Origin: Selaginella moellendorffii
Taxonomy: Eukaryota > Streptophyta > Lycopodiopsida > Selaginellales > Selaginellaceae
Assembly: GCF_000143415.4 (NCBI RefSeq)
Contig: NW_003314316.1
Coordinates: 1,263,173-1,327,172 of the forward strand
Direction of reading: 5' to 3'
DNA: 64,000 nucleotides
This document shows positions 25,787 through 37,332 of this stretch, one piece after another (position 1 is the first letter of the stretch; every line of letters begins with the position of its first letter). A program made the translations under genes and the position numbers. The notes below the pieces were generated by a model, which did not search any database, was not told the DNA's origin, and saw nothing but the letters and a program-made list of their open reading frames with translations.

Positions 25787-28000
25787 ATGGCAGCAGCGAC
25801 TTTGCTCGAGGCGATTCGAATCGCGGACAAGGTTGGCACAATATCCACTTCGAGCAAGGTCTGTAGAAACCAATGTAGGATCCTCATCGCGGCAGTCGGC
25901 TATGTCCGAGACTACCTCAGGCAAATCCAGGATCTCAACTTCGCGAGCAACGAGCCAGCCTTCGTGTGGGACGAAACCGTGGTTGTCCTTAAGAGAGGCA
26001 TCCATCTCCTCAAGTCGTGCCAAGAAGGCAATTGGATTGCCCGGAGCCTGCTGTTCAAGGAAAGCTGCGATGAGTTCCAGAGCATTTATCCCGAGATCTT
26101 CAACTGCGTCGAGCTCGTCAGCGTCTATCTCTTTCAGCTGGCAGCGTCCACCTCGCACAGATCCAGGATTTCCCAGGCTTACAACTCGTGCCTCATGAGG
26201 CAGAACTCGAGCAGCATACTGGAAGAAGCCGGAAGGAACGATCAGAAGGAGCTCATGACTCTCGCAATGAGCCAAGAGCCGGGAAGCCTGACGACCGAGA
26301 GCGAACGAGCCAAAGAGATACTCTGCTCCATGCTCCTGGGAAACAAGTCAGTGATTAACCACAAAGAACTCAAGCTGACAACACACCTGGGACAAGGAGG
26401 TTTCGGAACCGTGTACGAAGCAATCTGGCTCGGTCACAAGTTTGCAGTGAAAGTCTTCCCTCAAGGTGACAAGAGCTTCGCCAAAGAGCTCGCGGTTCTT
26501 CAAGCGGACAAGCATCCCAACGTGTTGCACATCGCCAGCCAGTCTTTCGATGAAGAGAAGCAGCGGTACTCGCTGGTGATGGAGAAGATGGACATGGACC
26601 TGGAAAACTACGTCCTCAAGAAGAAGAAGTCTCTCCCGTTGCTGTCGATCATGGCAGTGATGCTCCAAGTTGCTACTGGCATGGCGTGGCTTCACTCGAA
26701 GAATATAATCCACCGGGACCTCAAGCCGCAGAACATCTTGGTTGGCGAAGAAGACAACGATCTCGTGAGTATCAGGATTGCCGACTTTGGAGTCTCGAGG
26801 CCAAACTTCATCTCCTCCCAGATCGAAGCCGTTAGCATCCAAGGCACCAGGAACTTCATGGCACCGGAAGTGTGTAGCGGCGAGCGCTACACGAAAAAGG
26901 CCGACGTTTACAGCTACGGGATGTTGATTTACCAGCTTGTCACTGGAAACGTTCCGTTCGAGGACGGGATGGACATGGAGCAAGTCCTTCAAGGCGAGCG
27001 TCCTGAGATACCAGCCACCTGTCCGGAGTTCCTGTCGCAGCTCATGCGGGAATGCTGGAGCCACGATGCGAAAGAGAGGCCTTCCTTCTCGGATATCTGC
27101 GAGCGGCTGAGGCAGCTCAAGACCAGGATCATCACTGGCATCGAGTCCATCGACGAGTTACGGGCCAAGTTGGTTGAAGTAGCCGGGTCGTCTTCTTCTT
27201 CTTCGTACTCGTCGTCTTCCTCATCCTTGTCGCACAGCAGGACTCGAGTGAACCTGGATTCTTTTGTCCAAGCGACTGAAGGGCTTTGGACCAAAAATCC
27301 TCCATCTCCCCTTGTACAGGTAAACTCTTTTGTTTTTAGTAACTTCCGGTGCTCATTGCGTTTAGTTTCAGCCGGTACCACACCGTCCTCAGCACGTCGC
27401 ACCAGTAGCAAAACCGGATAACAGGACCGAGCTCTTCGAAGTGGTGAAGAACGGCCTCGTCAAAAACGCCTTCGAGAAAGCTCTGTCCCTGAACGATCCT
27501 TCCACGGTCTGGTGGCTTTGCACCAAGGTAATCCATTCACGTCCTCCAGCTGCTCATCAAAGCTTTGTCAGCTCAGGTGGAGCATACCGTCCTGCTCGTC
27601 TTCAGTGAATCAATGCTCATGGAACTGGCCGAGCAAATCAACACCAACTTCAAGGAAGACACTGCTCGCAGGTTGCTCTGGATCGACGAGATTGGCATCT
27701 TGCTGTTCAAGGACGTCAATGGACAGGCATGGTCATCACCTCGGATGCTGAGGATCCTGGAGCAGCTTTCACAGAACCTCCACGGCATGATGGCTATAAC
27801 ACCGCCAAAGAGCGAGCTGGGGATGAAGCTGGCGAACATGCTGGGCGGCACCAACGTGGGTCTCCAGGTTCGTATGAAGCTCTTCGTGTTATTCGTTTGA
27901 TTCAAATCGTTTGTCGTCGCAGCGTATCCGCGTTGCAGTTGACAACAAAGTTCAACACATGGGACTCCTCGGAGGATACTTTCCAGCGGAACACCGGTAG
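25787..28000 (+). CDS. Kinase 1: N-terminal helical domain, protein kinase, EDC4/VARICOSE-like C-terminus
   Basis: Four exons, all phase 0: 25787-27319, 27372-27527, 27577-27867, 27923-28000; total 685 residues. Residues about 1-165 form a helical domain (start MAAATLLEAIRIADKVGTIS) resembling the four-helix N-terminal domains of MLKL-type kinases; this match is tentative. The kinase domain (about 195-460) has GQGGFGTVYEA, the ATP lysine in FAVKVF, IIHRDLKPQNIL, IADFGVS and FMAPEV, so catalysis looks intact. A Ser/Tyr-rich linker follows. Exons 2-3 encode ELFEVVKNGLVKNAFEKAL, DPSTVWWLCTKVE and KEDTARRLLWIDEI, which match in order the C-terminal helical domain of EDC4/VARICOSE, the mRNA-decapping scaffold. 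A role at processing bodies is inferred, not shown. The first exon is about 1.5 kb, much longer than typical exons here. Confidence 0.85.
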
Positions 28001-28317
28001 TTTCGGAGTATTTCGATGTTCTAATTTCCTGCCTGCCAAAAGCATCAACCATGCTTCACGAAAGAACCATAAAGAACTTGCCAATTCCCGTTCTGAACTT
28101 TGAGTGAACGCCTATCATCGTTTCATCCTGCGACAAATATCCAAGAACAAAGCTCTCACCATTCTTGAGTAGACGGTGAAGATCCCAACCTTTTCGATCT
28201 AGCAGCAGCAGTAGCAAGCAGCCTTGGCAGCTTCCGCAGCAGCGTAGACACCAGTAATTCTCGTCGCCACAGCATCGAGGATCATTGCTCTCCGCTCAAA
28301 GAACGACTTTGCCACTT

Positions 28318-28765
28318 TCAGCTTCTCGGATCCCCATAGGCTTGTAGACGATCCCGGCAGCTAGCCGCTGCTTCATGACCTTGGCTGGACGAACGTAAGC
28401 ATCGCCCAGCTTGGCCTTCAATCTCTTCAAGCGCTTTTGGGTACAGCAACCCACCTGAAAATCCGATCGTCCGCATGACCACCACCACCGCCTCCCGCTT
28501 TGTTGCGCTTGCCCGGATTCTTGGAGCCGGTGCTCTCGCCGTGCAAGGACGAGGAATTTGCTGGAGCCACACCAGCAAGCGCCTTGTCTTGCTCTTTGGT
28601 CCCTTCCTTCTCGGCGTGCTCGGACCAGAGATCACGCGATCCAATCGGGCCATAGGTGCGAACAATGCTGAGTACATCGGCAGATCCTTGGGTCTCTTCT
28701 TGGCGTAGAGGAAGGGATTGGAGATCGTGGATGTAGAGGCAAGAACACAAAAGGAACTAGAATCG
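28318..28765 (-). pseudogene. Gene X, unit A copy: lysine-rich protein of unknown function, broken
   Basis: A minus-strand frame running through LYIHDLQSLPLRQEETQ, then STGSKNPGKRNKAGGGGGG and DDRIFRWVAVP, then a stop at 28432. Relative to the unit B copy (47449-48000), it lacks about 70 bp right after WVAVP, which creates the early stop; residual homology continues to about 28140. I do not recognise the family. The most conserved part, DRIFRWVAVP, and the basic tail suggest a small RNA-binding or ribosomal-type protein, but this is a guess. Confidence 0.4.
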
Positions 28766-28913
28766 AACTAGAATCGAGGCCATTTCTTATGGCTGATTAA
28801 AAGCCATTTCTTATGGCTGATTAAAGTATAATTCCCACAAAAGAAAAGTCCACGGTAGACTTTTCCCACGCTGCAAAGCAATGGAGCGGCGCTACTGGTG
28901 ATCACCGACGAGC

Positions 28914-28998
28914 ATGGCAGCAGCGACTTTGCTCGAGGCGATTCGAATCGCGGACAAGGTTGGCACAAGATCCACGAACACAAACTCGAGCAAGGTCA
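28914..28998 (+). pseudogene. Truncated kinase start fused to VPS18 fragment
   Basis: The upstream palindrome (28844-28864) and the first ~28 codons of the kinase (MAAATLLEAIRIADKVGT) are present. The sequence then switches abruptly into a copy of VPS18 exon 3 in antisense orientation. This is the junction between duplication units A and B. Confidence 0.8.
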
Positions 28999-29463
28999 CC
29001 ACTGCTGCTCCGGAGATTTGCTAGACAGTGCCTTCCACTGGGATCCAGGAAAACCTTACAAACGTATTGATCGGCTCCGCGGCTCAACGCCAACTCTATC
29101 GGATCACGGGAGAAAAGCTCACAGTTTTCAGAAGAAACAAAGAAAGCGAGCGTGAATTTTTCTTTATTCTTTTGGAGACTCACCTGAGTTATCCCCGCCT
29201 CCAAATTCGTGATGAACAATCCAGCTGCTGCTAGTACTGACGAGCAGGACATTGTTTCCAGCGGCTACTGAGGTGACAAGCCCGTGACCTTTGGCGGCGT
29301 TTTGCTCCAGCACATCCAAGCTGAAGATCTTGCTCTCTGGCCTCGACAGTGAAATCGCCTGGAAATCCTGCGAGGAATTGGATCAGCGATCGACGATTCA
29401 GCTCAATCTCACCTCGTTGAGCCCCGATTGAGCGGGCGAAGACGACGTCCATTCATCCAGCAT
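28999..29463 (-). pseudogene. Truncated duplicate of the VPS18 5' end
   Basis: Near-identical copy of the start of VPS18: exon 1 with its ATG at 29461-29463, intron 1, exon 2, intron 2 and part of exon 3, cut off at 28999. The rest of the gene is missing, so it cannot make the protein. The upstream flank, including the AAACCCTAATCTCGCCC leader, is duplicated too, so the promoter may still fire toward the left. Confidence 0.9.
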
Positions 29464-31026
29464 TGCTGCCTAAACCCTAATCTCGCCCAGGTGTAAGAAT
29501 TATGAACCTAATGTAAAAAGGTAAAGTAGATTTCGTTTGACCATATATATGGTAGTACTAAATTTGCTGTCACTTATTTTCTAGGATAAGTTTGAAAATT
29601 AATTAACTATAAAATGGTGCTAGATTATAAATTTAGATGTGATCATATGTTTAAAATAATTTCTATTAACAAATCTAAACACTTTCCTTAAATAGCTAAT
29701 AAGCCTAAAATTGACCAAATGTATCTTGGCAAATATAATAAATTATCACATAATGAATACTGAAAGGCTAAGCTTAATATCAAAGGGGTTCCTAATACTA
29801 GTAAATGTAATTTAATTATATAAATTTCATATTAAATATGCTTTATTAAATGATAATTTAAGATATCATTCTTTTGTGCCCTTCTAAATTATTGTATACT
29901 GACTAGTCTCTTAACTAGTTTGGGTGGAAACTCTAGCAATATTAACTTCCTACTATCATGGTAATAAAAGAAAAATATCTAGAAAGATTGATAGATAGAT
30001 TTTGATACCTACAATAACATTTGCAATAATGATACACCTCAAATAACTTTTTACATAGATTAAGTTCATGTTAATCATGTTAACTCCTTCCACTTTGTGC
30101 AAACATTTGTCCTTTAAGAAAATCTTTTTATTTCCTAGAATTAATCTCCTCCTCTTACCTTATATGAAAACACATTTTGGGCTTTCACCCAGTCTTAGGA
30201 GTTTCTCTCTAGGACAATCACAAAAATCTATTAAATATAAAATGATGTTAGAATGTGAATTTGGATATGGGAACAACACTATTATGTTTAAGTTAATTTT
30301 TAAATCTGTAAATATGCCCACTTAACAAATCTAATCTCTGTTCATAAATATCCAATAGGACCAAATGAGACCAACACATAAAGAATGATATCAAGAGTAT
30401 CTTGATAAACACAGTAAACTATCACTTAGCAAATATGGAGGGACCAAGCTTGACATTATAAAAGTTCCCAATATTAGCAAGTGTAAGCCATCACACTCTA
30501 GGAGGCAACAAAAGCTCACTAACAAGACTTAAGTTTGCCTTGGAATTTTTTATACAAAGCCAATAGCAATTTAGCCAACTTACCTCATGTCAAGGAGAAC
30601 ACCATATAAAGTTTGGTATGGCATTAAACTGGATGTGAGTCTTTGCAAGTGGTGTTCAGGAACCACAAGGTTCAAAGATGATCATTAGTTGTCATCTTTA
30701 ATGAGTCTAGGACATATACAACACAAGATCTTTAACCATTGAAACAGTTTTCCTTGACTGAAGTCATAAGGGACAATTAGGGCACATATAATAGTGTAGC
30801 TGGAGGTGAGGATGGTGACAATGAAGGGAATTTAGTAGGATAACAAGGATGATGCATCAAGTGGGGATGGTGTTGGAGACAGCAACAATAGTGGATCCAG
30901 TTGGAGTGCCAATATGGCAAATCTATTGGTTGGGACCTTGAGCTACTAACAAGGAGGAAAGTCATAAGAATGAAGTTCCCCTTGGAAAGCATCAAGGATA
31001 TGATCTAGAGGCAGAAAAGGTAGTGC
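29464..31026. other. AT-rich intergenic spacer, unit B
   Basis: No gene is seen. It is collinear with 22297-23690 of unit A and is interrupted on the right by the gypsy insertion at 31032. Confidence 0.6.
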
Positions 31027-31031
31027 TAAAT

Positions 31032-31181
31032 TGTTAGGCGCCAACTTTGACCACGTGGTCAACGTTGGTCAAAGGGAGGCTTAAGGATATATTAAAGCAT
31101 GTTAGGGTGAGGAACCTCAAGAGGTGGCGTAACATAGTCTAGGGTGATTAGATTTTTGTCTTTTTGTGCTGGATCATAACA
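31032..31181 (+). repeat. 5' LTR of gypsy element 1
   Basis: Begins TGTTAGGCGCC and ends GGATCATAACA. It contains the perfect 16-bp palindrome TTGACCACGTGGTCAA at 31047-31062, a G-box (CACGTG) flanked by two W-box-type TTGAC cores. Confidence 0.9.
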
Positions 31182-31328
31182 TTGGTATCAGAGAAGTTGG
31201 TTGCAATGGTCGACCAAGCTGAATGCTAGAATCCTATTGTCGATGGTGGTGCCGACGAAGCTGCAGAGATTTGGACCATTCAAGATGTGGTTCACGAGCT
31301 GTGAGCCCTTAATTGAAATCAGCAAGAG

Positions 31329-32165
31329 ATGCAAGATGAGATGCATGGCATGATGGATACCATGCGTGGGCGTGTTGAGGCACTCGAGGTTGGACGGGGT
31401 AGCACTCCAAGTAAGCCTTCTTTGGTAGATCGACTCAAGATTCCAACCTTTTCTGGTGATGGTGGTGTGGACGAGTGTCTGGCTTGGCTAGCCAATGTGA
31501 ATAAGTTCTTGGCTGCTAGGGGAACTCCAGATGTAGAGGCTTTAGTGGCTATTCCAATGGTTTTGCGTGATGTGGGTCTTCGATGGTGGAATTGGCTTGA
31601 GGAGTCTCGTGTTGCAGATAAGAAACCACCAGTGTCTACTATGGATGAGTTTGAGGTTGCTTTCCATTTACGTTTTGCCTCTCATTACAACATGGAGAAT
31701 GCTCGTACAGAACTTTAACATTTCCAGCAAGGGAAAATGACACTTGGGGACTATATTGAGAAGCTTACTTGCTTGATTAGTCATATTCCAACGAAGGATC
31801 CAGATCAAAACAAGTCTTACTTCATTGATGGCCTATATAGTGAGAACATGTGGCAACACTTGCATCATTTTCAGCCTACAAAGAGTTTGGAGGAGCTCTT
31901 TGATGGGGCTCGTCGACTTGACAATTACAAGCACAAGTCTTGCAAGCGTTCGTGGAGTCCTTCTATCGAGAATCATCGTGATGATCGCCATGGACACGAG
32001 GATAGGAACAAGTATCACAAGTTGAAGTCAGTGGTGACTACTTCGGATGCAAAGGGGTCCAAGAAGCAGAAGTTCTTTGTGAAGAATTATAGACAGGGTT
32101 GTCATCATTGCGGCGAACTTGGACACTACAAGGCTGATTGTCCACAGTTGAAGAACAAGCAATAG
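31329..32165 (+). pseudogene. gag of gypsy element 1
   Basis: The frame at 31329-31718 holds the gag core (SLVDRLKIPTFSGDGGVDE, then WWNWLEESRV). After a stop in what should be a QHFQQ-like stretch, the frame resumes at 31737-32165 and ends in the CCHC zinc knuckle CHHCGELGHYKADC. The expected start near 31206 is followed by an early stop. No full-length Gag can be made. Confidence 0.8.
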
Positions 32166-32477
32166 GACAAGAAGAATGCCCAATCTTCTTCTCACCATAA
32201 GTTAGATACTAAAAAGTTACAAACTTTGCAGCGTGAGGATGACGAGAATGACCATTCCGGTTAGAGGAAGAGACTTTCGATTGTTGCTCATCAGCTCAAC
32301 TGTGTGTGGAACAAGATGGAGCTCGAGGATATGCGTGAATCAGCTTTAATGCTGGAGGGCGTGTTCCATGGCGATCCAGTGTGAATTTTACTGGATAGTG
32401 GGAGCGATGACAACTTTGTTTCGGCAAAGTTTGTTGCGGAGCATGGCCTGGTCACATGTGGAGTTCTTCCATACGCA

Positions 32478-35400
32478 GTGGAAGGTGCAGCTACCTCTGC
32501 TCAACATTTTGATGTTTGTGTCGAGGGGTTGGAAGTGTTGGTTGGCAAAATCACACTTGTGGAGACTTTTTATTTCGCGGATATCCATCGTGTGGATCTC
32601 ATTCTTGGGATGCCATGGTTGGTGAAGGTGGATCCAGAGATAAAGTGGAGCATTAAGTGTATCTTGCTGAAGTATGGTGGCGTTAAAGATGTGTGGTTTG
32701 GCGAGGGCGTTCAACCATCAGTTGTTATACTCTCTACTACATCTTTGAAGCAGGTTTGTCATAATGAAAAGCACTTTCGAGTTACTTATTGTTTGTTCGT
32801 GACTTGGGGGCCTAAGGCACATGTGGGGAAGAAGCAGCAATATGGGACGTACTTGATGAGTTTTTTGATGTTTTTCCATTTGAACTTCCCCATGGGTTGC
32901 CTCCGTTACAAGGTGTGGAGCATGGGATTACATTGGAGCCGGGGACGTGGCCAATTTACCGGCGTTCATTTCGGTTAAGTTATGCAGAGGAGCAAGAAGT
33001 TCAACAACAACTCAAGGAATTACTTGGGTTTGGATTTATTCAGCCAAGTAAGTCCCCGTTTGGTGCTCCGGTCTTGTTTGTGAAGAAGAAGGACAATTCA
33101 ATGCTAATGTGTATTAACTACCACGCTTTGAACAAGAAGACAATAAAGGATAAGATGCCAATGCCACGTGTGGATGATATCCTAGACAAGCTTGGTGAAG
33201 CACGAGTGTTTACCAAGATTAATCTGAGGAGTGGATATTATCAGATTGCAATGGATGATGCATCTATCTCCAAGACGGCATTCAACACAAACTTCGGACA
33301 TTTTGAGTTTACAGTTATGCTGTTTGGTTTAATGAATGCACTGGCCACATTTACTCGATTGATGACGGAGGTATTTGGGCGTTATCTTCATGAGTTTGTG
33401 GAGATTTTCTTGGACAATACTCTTGTTTTAGCAAGAATATGGAGGAGCATAAGGTGCATTTGAGCAAGGTTCTTTTGTTACTCCGAGACAGCAAACTTTA
33501 TACGAAGAAGAGCAAATATGAATTTGCAAAGTTGAAGGTGGAATATCTAGGCCATATTGTGACATCTAAGGGTGTCAAGACGGATCCAAGGAAGGTGGCT
33601 GTGGTGGAAAACTGGCCTACACCGACTACAGTGGCCGAGTTATGCAGTTTTCTTGGTATGGCTAGTTACTACCGACGTTTCCAGCATAAGTTTGCCAAGG
33701 TGGCTATTCCTTTAACGCGGTTGTTACGCAAGAATGTGCCATTCGAGTGGAAGCAGCCACAAGACGAGAGTTTTGTGTCGCTGAAACGATTGTTGAGCGA
33801 GACTCCAGTGCTTTGGATTGCTGATCCATCGAAACCTTACGAGGTGACATGCGATGTGAGTGGTTATGCACTGGGAGGAGTTCTCATGCAAGAAGGACAG
33901 CCTATTGCATATGAGAGTCGAACTTTGAATTTCGCGGAGCAATGTTATTCCACATATAAGCAAGAGTTACTCTCTATTGTTCATGCTTTGCGGACGTGGC
34001 GGCACTATCTTTATGGTGCAGTGTTCGTGGTATTGACAAATCACAAACCAGTTGTGTATCTTTTCACACAGAAGGAGTTGAACACTAGGCAAGCTCGTTG
34101 GATGGTCAAACTCATAGAGTTTGGGAAGTTTCCTATTGAGCATCGTCCGGGAAAATCAAATGTGGTGGCTGATGCTTTATCTCTTGTTCGTCATGTGACA
34201 ACGTTACAAACATGATTTTGTCATCATTTGAGTAAAGTGGTCAGCGAGTTTGGGCAGTTGGTTGAGCATGCTCAGGCTCAGGATGCTAAGATGGCCTCTT
34301 TGTGAGACCAGATGGAAGCCCTTTTCTCCTTGGTGGATGGGATTCTCTACTACAATAGCTGTGTATATTTGCCACGGGTGGATGCATTACTTACTCAAGT
34401 TTTATTTCACTATCATGATCGTCTAGAGGCCGGTCATTTTGGGGGGAAGAAGACATATGAGTTGATTAAGCGCAACTTTTATTGGAGGAATATGAAGGCT
34501 GATATCCTCAAGTATTGTAAATCATGCGAGCTTTGTCAGCGGGTTAAGGTGCCATAGGAGAAGCCAGGGGACTTTTGCAACTTTTACCTATTCCTCAGAG
34601 CCATTGGTGTAGTTATCTCTATGGGTTGTTTGCCACGAACACAAAGGCAAAAGGAGCAAGTATGGGTCATAGTGGATCGGTTGACGAAGTATGTGTAGTT
34701 GTTGGCTCTTAGGAAGACTCACTGGCTCAAACTTGGCTGCGGTTTACTTGGAGAAGGTTTTTCTTGATTTTGGTTTGCCAGAGGACATCATTAGTGATTG
34801 AGATTCAAAGTTCACTAGTGGATTTTGGAAAAGCTTTGCAAAGGCTATGCGAGTGACTTTGAAACTCTCGAGTGGAGATCATCCTCAGACGGATGGGCAA
34901 ACCAAGTGTATGAATCAGGTGGTGGATATGCTACGTTGTAGCATTGGTCAAAGGCAAGGACAGTGGGATCCATATCTTCCGTTGGTGCAATTTGCTTACA
35001 ACAATAGCCAACACAATGGAACCAAGCTAAATCCTTACTTTGCCATGTTTGGAAGGCATCCTTGAACAACAGTGGAGTTGGGATTGCATTTGAGTAAGGA
35101 CGTTCAACTTAAGCTTGATTCCGAAGCGATTGATTTGGCCACAGAACTTGATGAGATTCTGGTGGTGTGCAAACAGAATTTGCAAGCAGCTCAGGATAGA
35201 GTAGAGAAGTTTGCCAATAAGCATCGCCAATTCTGGGAATATAAGGTCGATGATCTCGTCTTTGTGCGAGTGATCTTTCCGTCAAGTGAGCGGCAGAACA
35301 CCTTGGTGCCTTTACGGACAGGGAAGAGTGATAAACTTTCTTATTGATATGCTGGTCCATATAAAGTGTTGGAGCACATTGGTAAAGCGGCTTATCGGGT

Positions 35401-35518
35401 GTGGCTGCTAGCTAGGGTGAAAATTCATCTGGTATTTTATGTCAGCCAGTTGAAAGGTGTACTATCTCGGAGTGACAGGCCTAATGCCTCCTTGATGTAT
35501 ACGGCTGTGGAAGATGGC
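32478..35518 (+). pseudogene. pol of gypsy element 1 (protease-like, RT, RNase H, integrase)
   Basis: RT occupies 32897-33463 ([28 protein letters not shown]), with FLDN in place of the catalytic xxDD box. The thumb and RNase H are in 33439-34215 (TCDVSGYALGGVLMQ, HRPGKSNVVADALS). The integrase zinc finger is at 34312-34557 (HYHDRLEAGHFGGKKTY, CKSCELCQ) and broken core pieces run to 35347. At least five stops or frame changes separate these parts. Confidence 0.85.
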
Positions 35519-35592
35519 CCAAGAGCTTGAGTAGGGTTCCCTAGAAAGGGTGATCACCAGTCCTTGGGACAAGGACTTTGTTGGGGGGGAAT

Positions 35593-35833
35593 TGTTAGGT
35601 GCCAACTTTGACCACATGGTCAACGTCGGTCAAAAGGAGGCTCAAGGATAAATTAAGGCATGTTAGGGTGAAGAACCTCAAGAGGTGGCATGCCAACTTT
35701 GACCACGTGGTCAACACCGGTTAAAGGGAGGCTCAAGGATATATTAAGGCATGTTAGGGTGAGGAACCTCAAGAGGTGGCATAGCATAGTCTAGGGTGAC
35801 ATGATCTCTGTCTTTTTGTACCGGATCATAACA
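35593..35833 (+). repeat. 3' LTR of gypsy element 1
   Basis: 241 bp. It is longer than the 5' LTR because a segment running from GCCAACTTTGACCAC to AAGAGGTGGCAT occurs twice in tandem. The second copy keeps the CACGTG palindrome (35699-35714); the first has CACATG. Confidence 0.85.
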
Positions 35834-36720
35834 TAAATAGGATTCCATACAGGTAGATGGTGGGTGGCCTATTTTATTTCATAGGGAGTATTCCTAGCAA
35901 ATCTTGACTTTCCATATCAAGGTGCTTGAAGGGAATAACAAATTATGTTTTGTGTTACACAAGATAAAAGCAATTTCAACTCAAGCTACTAGGATAACTC
36001 AAATGTGGATTGAGTAGGAGAAATTGATAAGCAACTTCTAGATATGTCTTCAGTTTGGGCAATGCAATAGTCATATGGGGTAGCCTAGGGATGACACAAG
36101 TAACCAACGAGATCCTTTGACTCAAAACTTTGCTCCACTACTTGAACTGCAAGCAGGGAGAGGCAAATATTCTTAATTGTGACAATCAAGGAACCATTGT
36201 GTTGCCTACAAGTTCATGGGTTCATAGCAAGACAAAGTATATCTAGCAAAAATGGTGGACATATTCATGAAGCAATGTTTGCACAACACACACAAGCTCT
36301 TGGGGTGCAGACAGCTTAGCTTAAGTGGGAATATTAAGGGATTGTTCCAACTTCCCTCAAGACAAGTTGACTCTAGCACTATCTCAAGAGCTCTGTGTGG
36401 GAGGGATCTTGGAGATAAGCTGCTCATCCATGGCTTTGAAAGATGCCCTATTGAGCTTGGGGAAAGTATAACAATGAGATAATTGTTGCAATCTTTGTAA
36501 TGGCTTGTGAATCAAAAGATGCTAGATTTTTTATGATCTTGCATGACAGATTAGTGTCCGAGACCTTAGAGAAGTCGAAACCTCTTGCAATTTGGGCAAA
36601 CACTCCAGATTTCCTAAGACCCATTTTGTATATCCAAGGTGAGCACTATGTAGACCAGCAACAAAAGAAGCAGTGAACATCTTCTTGAGATATTGTACTT
36701 ACTATATTTAAGTATTAATG
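35834..36720 (+). mobile_element. Decayed Ty1/copia 3' remnant, unit B
   Basis: Collinear with 23690-24540. It includes the same ADIFTK-like end motif (VDIFMKQCLH near 36252) and many stops. It was separated from its left flank by gypsy element 1. Confidence 0.45.
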
Positions 36721-37332
36721 TAGCGCATGTGATCATGGGATGAGATTTGGATATACTGTCACCGTGAATCCTTGGAACCTTAGGGGATAAATAGGGATAA
36801 AATAGCCACTAAGGGCTCTCTTATCAAGCAATTGCCCCTTTTTCAGTTGGCTTAAGGGGAGAGAGATAAAGTGCACTATAGTTGGTATCGGAGCAAATGG
36901 CATGGGTTTGATTCCCATTGATTAGTGGCTACTTAAAAATATAATATACCCTTAAGTAAGGTATATTCCTACCCGTAAATTTGAAATCGTACGTATTAGG
37001 CATCCATGCGTACATCCTTCCTTTTGTGTGGAGTATCTACGGACGAAAGTATCCACTATGGGACTGCGGTACGGGTGTGTTAGGCGCCACCTTTGACTAC
37101 GTGGTCAACGTCGGTCAAAGGGAGGCTCAAGGGTATATTAAGGCATGTTAGGGTAAGGGACTTAACCTACCCTAGGGCTCACAGTGGAGTGGCGGCGTAG
37201 TGGAGCTTTTGAGGTAGCTCGGGGGTGGTTGGTGGTGAGGAACCTCAAGAGGTGGCGTAGCATAGTCTAGGGCAACTAGATCTTTGTCTTTTTGCGCCGG
37301 ATCATAACATTGGTATCAGAGGATTGGTTGTG

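Larger units (their letters stand above)
21833..28999. repeat. Segmental duplication, unit A
   Basis: This unit runs from inside VPS18 exon 3 through the AT-rich spacer, the first kinase gene and gene X, up to the truncated kinase start at 28914-28998. The same order recurs from 28999 onward (unit B), split by later insertions, and partly from 60444 onward (unit C). Spacer sequence is still clearly alignable between 22380-24540 and 29540-36720. Confidence 0.8.
31032..35833 (+). mobile_element. Ty3/gypsy LTR retrotransposon 1, defective
   Basis: A 4,802-bp element flanked by TAAAT (31027-31031 and 35834-35838). The 5' LTR is 31032-31181 (150 bp, TGTTAG...ATAACA). The primer-binding site TGGTATCAGAG is at 31183-31193, a G-rich polypurine tract lies just before 35593, and the 3' LTR is 35593-35833 (241 bp, with an internal ~91-bp tandem duplication). 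It encodes gag, a CCHC knuckle, protease-like, RT, RNase H and integrase regions in order, but with many stops, so it is dead. Unit A retains the empty site near 23690. Confidence 0.93.

Noticed and set aside
26348-27064. 238-codon minus-strand ORF (also at 62502-63221)
   Set aside because: Antisense shadow of the kinase domain, recurring in each copy because the sense sequence is conserved.
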